A stretch of 64,000 nt of DNA. It comes from Incurvaria masculella (taxonomy: Eukaryota; Arthropoda; Insecta; Lepidoptera; Incurvariidae). The stretch spans positions 12,232,001-12,296,000 of the forward strand of contig OX335662.1 in the NCBI GenBank assembly GCA_946894095.1. Direction: 5' to 3'. The notes beneath the pieces were generated by a model, which was not told the origin of the DNA, ran no database searches, and was given only the letters and a program-made list of their open reading frames with translations. Shown piece by piece: positions 58,470-64,000 of the stretch. Position 1 is the first letter of the stretch. Every line of letters begins with the position of its first letter. The translations under genes were made by a program, and so were the position numbers.

Positions 58470-59585
58470 AATTACGTGTTCTACTTATAATAAACTTATG
58501 TAGAAACATGCGAAAAAGAGGAGATTACCTGTTCAAATGGCTTCAATTAAATAACTAGCTCTATACATTTTTAAAAATGTTATTTAGCTCTATTCTAGTC
58601 TTTCGCAGTTATAGAGGTAATTCAAGAATTTTGTTAGAACTGATTAAATTATATCAACTTTATAAAAGAAAAAATTGGTGGCGGTCGAACGCTTAGTATT
58701 TTTTCTTTCGTAGTTTTCGTAGGAATAAGTCACAATCACAAGACACATTTCTGTAAAATTATGTAAAGACAAAATGCTATGACTTACTCAGTAATTATGG
58801 GTCGGAATGTGTAGTTTTATACCCTTTTTATTTAATATTTCAGAAATATCTTTCAATATTCACTTTTCTCGTTTCTCCCACACGGAGTTTTCTTTTCATT
58901 ACTCATCTGAAAAGTTATCCAAGAGAGCTTATTCCTGTAAACTTTCTGTATCTTATTTCATAACCCGACTCGTTCGTGGTAAGAACCTTTTTATTTTCGC
59001 ATAAATCTTTAAACTTAAGATTGCCTTTTAAAGTTGTTTCTTTTTTAGATGCTTCTAGAATGATGAATATGTATTCGAGTATCAAACTAAAATTAAATTT
59101 GTTAAACAATATGTTTCTTACTACTTATTATCATTCCTTAGTTGGTAAAAACACCTTTACTCTACACAGTTTTAGAAACATTGGCTGTGCTGCATGTCAC
59201 TTTACAATTTTGAAATTATACAAGTTAAGTAATTAACATTTAATGTAGTAATCGGTGATGGTTTCACTGTCTAATTGACTTGGTTGGCTTATTTGTACGA
59301 GTTATTTGTATCGAGTAATATTGTAAATTAATTGCTAAGAGCCTTAAACTATCTACGTTGAAATAACATAGCTCTTTATCTTACGGTGACTTGGTATTAT
59401 CCAAGTTCTCATTAAAGCAAGAGTTGCCGTAGTCAGAGGCTTATGGACTTTAAAGTTCTCGAGTGTAGACAGTGGTGCTGGTGCTTTTAATATCGATCAA
59501 CTTAACATCTATATCAAGTCAATCAGACAGTGTTCTCCACTTATTTAAATATTGCATTGTCGCTGATGTCGAGTTTTCTGCCCAG
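58466..59585. other. Distal part of Osiris intron 4
   Basis: AT-rich; intron 4 is 57312-59585 in the spliced form. No repeat or gene recognised. Confidence 0.5.
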
Positions 59586-59754
59586 GGATCCGACGACATC
59601 CAATGTCCTATGGAGCATCGCGCGCTACTTCAGATTCCTATTCGGGCTACCAGAAGCTCCACCAATGATGATGCCGGGACCTTACATGATGGGTCCCATG
59701 GGCCAGCCCCTGTTCATGAACGGGCAGATGCCCATGAACAATCAGGTTCAGTAG
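59586..59754 (+). CDS. Osiris last exon, two possible frames
   Basis: Acceptor TTTTCTGCCCAG. Spliced from exon 4 (phase 1), it reads IRRHPMSYGASRATSDSYSG... and stops at TGA 59666-59668, giving a 317-aa protein whose tail has the Tyr/Ser/Gly character of Osiris C-termini. Spliced directly from exon 3 (phase 2), it reads DPTTSNVLWSIARYFRFLFG and a Met/Pro/Gly-rich tail ending MNNQVQ at TAG 59752-59754 (260 aa). Both frames look protein-like. The first is the simpler model because exon 4 has strong splice sites; the second would need exon 4 skipped. Confidence 0.7.
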
Positions 59755-59812
59755 ACAGCGGAATTGGACATATAGTGTACATTTGGGATCGAGACGAAAT
59801 TATGTTAGAAAT

Positions 59813-59881
59813 GCTAAATGTCAGATCACTGCGTCTCTTGATCCATGACAATGTTTGTGACGCGGTGATCTGACATTTAGC
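59813..59881 (+). other. Long stem-loop in the 3' UTR
   Basis: 17-bp perfect stem (59813-59829 with 59865-59881), extending to 23 bp with one mismatch, 23-nt loop. It could be a pre-miRNA-like fold, a UTR control element or a tiny MITE. Confidence 0.7.
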
Positions 59882-60256
59882 CAAGTTGTTTGCGATTGAT
59901 GTTTTAAAGTATCTGGAGGTTTTAAATGTTGTTTTTGTAACTAGTGAAAGAACTATCCGGATATTTTAAATCATGCGATTGGTGGATCTATGATGACGAT
60001 AAACATCTTCTGTTACCAAGACTTCAAATGTTCAATAAGGTCGACATTTCCGGTTTTCCATTATGGTGGATTTTTTTGTGATTTTTTTCTTGCTTTATTG
60101 TGAATCCAAGGTAATCAAAAATACTTATGTGTATTTTTTCCTTGCGCGCGTGCTCGTCGATTAACGAGGTAATTTATTTAATTTATTGTTCTGTATGACG
60201 CAGTGTCTGTGAGTGGAGAGCTAATGTACTGATGTTATTTATTTGCACATTTTGAG

Positions 60257-60262
60257 AATAAA
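60257..60262 (+). terminator. Poly(A) signal of the Osiris gene
   Basis: AATAAA followed about 18 nt later by a TTTGTGTTTTATTT U/GU-rich element; about 590 nt after the short-isoform stop. Confidence 0.65.
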
Positions 60263-60275
60263 ATGTTCAAAGATA

Positions 60276-61774
60276 TTTGTGTTTTATTTCAAAATCAAAA
60301 ATACAGGTTTGGGTTCATATGCACATAACGCCGCTTCTATGAAACTATTAACTTTTACCATTTATGTATACTAAATTAAAAGAAGATGGATAGGTGGGAA
60401 GAAGTTCATTCAAAGTTGCACATCGTAAATACACATGACGAGACACATACAATATTCATTTAATGCTCCGATCGTTCCAAATAAATGCATTTTAGATGAT
60501 TTCTAAATTAGAGTATGTACACTTTTAATGTGTATAACAATGACGTAAGTAAACTTACACCCTTAAGTTTACTTATATCTTTAGTTGCTGTACATTTTGT
60601 ACCAAAGTTTTTTTTCGTTTAATTTATATTCTATCAATTTAACTACAACCGTTATAATCTTCTTTGCATATTTTAAAATATTTCAAATGTACTTTCAATC
60701 TTACTACGCACTTTTTTATATCAACGAAAATAGAACACATTTAGTTTGCTCCCAAAGATTTATAAAAGGTGGAATTTAATTCATATGTTTTTTATTAGTT
60801 AGTTTTTGTATGTGACTGTACATGGGTGGCGAATACCACACCTACTGTCTTGAGAATAAAAGGTTTAAAACAAAATTACCCAAATATCCTTAGTCCCTGT
60901 ACATTTTGAATCATAGTTTTGTTTTTCGTTTCATTTGTATTCTATCATAATATATTATTCATTACTTTAACTACAACCATTCAAATCTTCTAACAATTTA
61001 ATAAATGATTCTTAAACTTCCCTAATATTGTTTAATAAAATTTAAGAAAAAAATTAATGGTATTCATTATAGTAACTGGGATTTTGTTGGTCTCCTTATT
61101 CTTATTTTTTTGGTAACACACATATTTTCACGCTAACACATACACCCTCATATCAAAAATAAACACTACTCATACACACACACACCCTAACACACATATC
61201 ATGTACGCTCTGATTAGCATCTCTGTATCTTTAGTGCTTAAAATATTTTAACAATTTGAGAAACCTTTAATTGGACATCAATTTTTTAAACTACAATATG
61301 AAAATTTTTCATGTAATAGGCTGTAACTTTCAATAAATAAATAAATATAAATATTAGCTTAACATATATAATAGGAACTAAGTGCCATTCCAGGGGATTT
61401 TATTGCACAGCTACATTGATTTAATTCAAGGTGATGGTACCAATCTGGGAGTACCTACCGCCGTAAGGTCGGTTTCGAACCATGAACGACGAATCTTGAA
61501 GTCGGGTAGAAATGCTGTAGGCTCCAGACCCTCATTTTACTCAACGACGGTCACTGGTTTCACGAGGGCTGCGAAAACCATGCAGGGCTGACGTGCCTGT
61601 TCCGCGTTGAGCGATAGTAAAAAAAGAATGGAGAATTGGTATTATGCAGTTCCGAAAATAATTCTCGATGGAAGAGACGAATGCACAGAAAGACCCTTAA
61701 TGTTTTCGGAGTTGAAGAGTCTCTAAATTCTGGGATACCTCGAGGTTGTCGAAAAAAAAATTTAACAAAAAAAT
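60276..61774. other. Intergenic, SINE scraps only
   Basis: 60810-60850 is a reversed SINE tail, and about 61378-61480 a decayed SINE body. There is AC-rich simple sequence at about 61130-61200. No gene. Confidence 0.45.
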
Positions 61775-62377
61775 AACCGACTTCAAAGAAAAAGCACTAA
61801 AATGTAAAAAATAATTTCCATTTTTGTAGTTACGATTTCTGTTATTTTTTGAGTCGGCGTCAGCCGGGCACGCGCTGTGCCAATTAAGAGAACCTAACCT
61901 AACCTAACCTAACCTAACCTAACCTAACCTAGGCTGACACCGACTCAAAAAATAACAGAAATCGTAACTACAAAAATGGAAATTATATTGGATATAGTGC
62001 TTTTTCTTTGAAGTCGATTATTTTTTTTGTTAATTTTTTTTTATTTGTTTAATTTTAGTGAATCTGAAGTACACTTACTAATTTGTACACGTCCTTTCCA
62101 ATAAAAAAATAATCACCGAAATCGGTTGGCGTTATATTGAGTTATTCGTCCATTTGTCGCGCACATCTTAATACAAATTTAAGACTTTTATGATTTTCTC
62201 ATGGATATCATTGTCAGAACTTAACCAAATTAAAATGGGACCACTTGAGAAGCACTAGCTATCATTAAAAAAAAAAATCATCAAAATCGGTTCACCCAGG
62301 CAAAAGTTATGAGGTAACAAACATAAAAAAAAACATACAGACGAATTGATAACCTCCTCCTTTTTCCTAAGTCGGTT
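61775..62377 (-). mobile_element. AACCGACTTC foldback element with telomeric repeat in loop
   Basis: Complete reverse copy (AACCGACTTCAAAGAAAAAG at the left, CTAAGTCGGTT at the right). Hairpin arms about 61775-61860 and 61934-62020; the loop holds eight CCTAA units. Confidence 0.82.
61891..61930 (-). repeat. Interstitial insect telomere repeat (TTAGG)8
   Basis: Eight perfect AACCT units on the + strand, i.e. TTAGG on the minus strand, the canonical insect telomere unit. It lies at the apex of a MITE hairpin, not at a chromosome end. Confidence 0.9.
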
Positions 62378-62796
62378 AATAATGTGCTCGGAATGGCACT
62401 GTATCGGCCAATCAGGCACTTGGCTGAATAGTCCCACGTTGTGATCAATTCTCTAGTCCACGCAAGACCCTATATAACCTTAACCTTAAGAAGGACCTTC
62501 GCGGAGCAGTTTTTGATCTGACGTGAAACACTGACGCACCCTGTTGAGGACTCCCAGCTTTTTTGGGGCGAGCTTGACTTTATTCTTGATATGGCATCCG
62601 AAGTTCAGGTCATAGATCAGGTTGAAAGGAGAAACACCAAGTGGTCTACTGCACGCATAGTTGTTCAATAGAAGGTCGGAGGAGTAATTAATTAAGTCCG
62701 TTTCGCAGTAAATACGCACGCCTGGGTCTTACTTGCGTTAAACTCAACGTTAGTAAGTCTTCGTGTCAGTAAGTTAAAAGGATTTGGAGATCTCAG
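62378..62796. other. Unassigned
   Basis: Short minus-strand ORFs, but none recognised. Confidence 0.35.
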
Positions 62797-63168
62797 GTCA
62801 GCCTCAGTGGCCCAGTGGCGCGACACTTCGGCGATCGCTCTCCGAAGTTAAGCAACGCTGGGTCCGGTCTGGTCTTGGATGGGATTGAGAGAGGCTGGCC
62901 GTGGTTCGGATTCCACGTTAAACTGTAGGTCCCCTTCCTTACTTACTAGGTGGTAGGGTTAATTCCGCCCGGGTGGGTACCATCGCATTGGATGAACGAT
63001 GGTCGAAGCGGCAATGAAAATCGTGCGTATTTTCCATCCAGTTCAATGTAGCTGTGCAATATAAGGAAGGTCCTGGCATGGCACCTAGTTCCCATGTGGT
63101 GTGTTGGGCTAATACTATGACAGAAGGTGTGGTGTTAGCCATCCATGTCCAGTCACATAAAAAAAAAA
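62797..63168 (+). mobile_element. 5S rRNA-headed SINE with promoter deletion
   Basis: Full copy except for a small deletion after CTTGGATGGG that removes the TGACCATTCGACCG part of the head, next to the 5S box C. A-run 63159-63168. Confidence 0.86.
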
Positions 63169-63560
63169 CATCCAGAAACTTTTCCAGGGTCTCTTCTATC
63201 CTTCTCCAATTCGACCCGGTGAGCGGCCCGGTGACTGGTGTACCTGGCTAGCACCGCGCTGTTATCTGAGTAGCAATCATTGTCGCCCAGGGTTGGGGAC
63301 AGCACAGAGCCCTGCAATACGTCGGAATTCACTGACATGGCTTGGCAACAAACGTCAAACAAAAATGCAGAAGTCGGCGATCCACCAACACAAATCAGGT
63401 TTAAAGCCGTAGGAGGGCATCTTGGAGAGCAATGCCTTGTTCCAGTGAACGGACTGAATGTTTGCCGATTTTTAACCTACATAGGGGGTTAAGAGAGCTG
63501 GTAGAGACGGTATTCCGCCTTTCCTCACGGACAAGAAATAATTTTAGAGCACAGCACGTC
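63169..63560. other. Unassigned
   Basis: No supported gene. Confidence 0.35.
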
Positions 63561-63758
63561 TATTCCTAGCATTCAGTAATCAGGAATCAGGTCTCTTGAG
63601 TCCAGAAAACAGCTTTTTCAAAGCGAGTTTTTCAACGGAAAACCTTGATTAATAAAAAATCAATGCTCCGGAATATTTTCGTTAAGAAAATCGCTTCAAA
63701 AACCGCTACAAAAGCGGTATTTTAGACTCAAGATTCCTGATTACGGAATGCCAGGAAT
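63561..63758. mobile_element. CAGGAATC MITE
   Basis: Inverted ends TATTCCTAGCATTC / GAATGCCAGGAATA, the same interior as 37932-38134 (ATGCTCCGGAATATTTTCGT). No gene in the remaining 240 bp of the window. Confidence 0.75.
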
Positions 63759-64000
63759 AGGCCTGCAGATCTTTAACATCAGCGCAGGAATACCACCAGG
63801 GCTACTCGTCTTTCTGGAATCTGGGGCAATGGTTCACGCCGCGCATTTCCTTGGAGGATTCGTATACCCGGCATAGATAATTCGCACCCAGCAGGAGAAA
63901 CCGGAAAAGGGTATAACCACCGTCATCCAGGTCGGTTTTCAAGGGAGTGAACCGTGAGGCTGCTGTAGAACGGAGGACCCGTAGAACTTTGATTCGACTG

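Noticed and set aside
59472..59873. 133-codon ORF in a third frame over the last Osiris exon
   Set aside because: It starts in intron sequence upstream of the splice acceptor and has no phase-compatible donor. The other two frames fit splicing.

Overview
The window is nuclear DNA of a moth or butterfly (Lepidoptera). Three things point there: a multi-exon Osiris-family gene (DUF1676, an insect family), a tract of the insect telomere unit (TTAGG/CCTAA)8, and a dense set of lepidopteran-type repeats (Helitrons ending in hairpin + CTAG, a GTTCCGTACC-type element with GGAC tetranucleotide runs, AACCGACTTC elements, and SINEs with 5S rRNA or tRNA heads). It is AT-rich, intron-rich and repeat-dominated. 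I cannot name the species.

Layout. 1-28.7 kb holds almost only transposable elements: nested Helitrons with a 1,124-bp tandem duplication (4.2-8.6 kb), a 297-bp TTAA-flanked foldback element carrying a tRNA-like sequence (9.66-9.97 kb), two head-to-tail Helitrons with a nearly intact mariner inside the first (10.2-13.8 kb), a long-arm hairpin MITE (15.06-15.45 kb), and a mixed SINE/MITE field to 26 kb. A frameshifted LINE fragment lies at 26.3-26.9 kb. At 28.8-31.9 kb there is an uninterrupted 1,031-codon reverse transcriptase ORF with an N-terminal zinc finger and a C-terminal zinc knuckle plus PD-(D/E)XK-like endonuclease.

The one clear host gene is Osiris-like, on the + strand from 32,990 to about 60.27 kb. 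Its exons are 32990-33332, 48671-48748, 56103-56295, 57055-57311 and 59586-59668. Intron 1 is 15.3 kb and full of repeats. Exon 4 has a consensus GTAAGT donor, yet its reading frame runs on for a further 384 codons to an AATAAA-rich stop at 58465. Two 3' ends are therefore predicted: 317 aa when spliced and 674 aa when read through. Exon 5 can also be read in a second frame if exon 4 is skipped (260 aa).

The genes do not form an operon or pathway. The window is best read as one developmental cuticle/secretory-type gene embedded in stacked mobile elements, with enough paralogous filled and empty sites to order several insertions.
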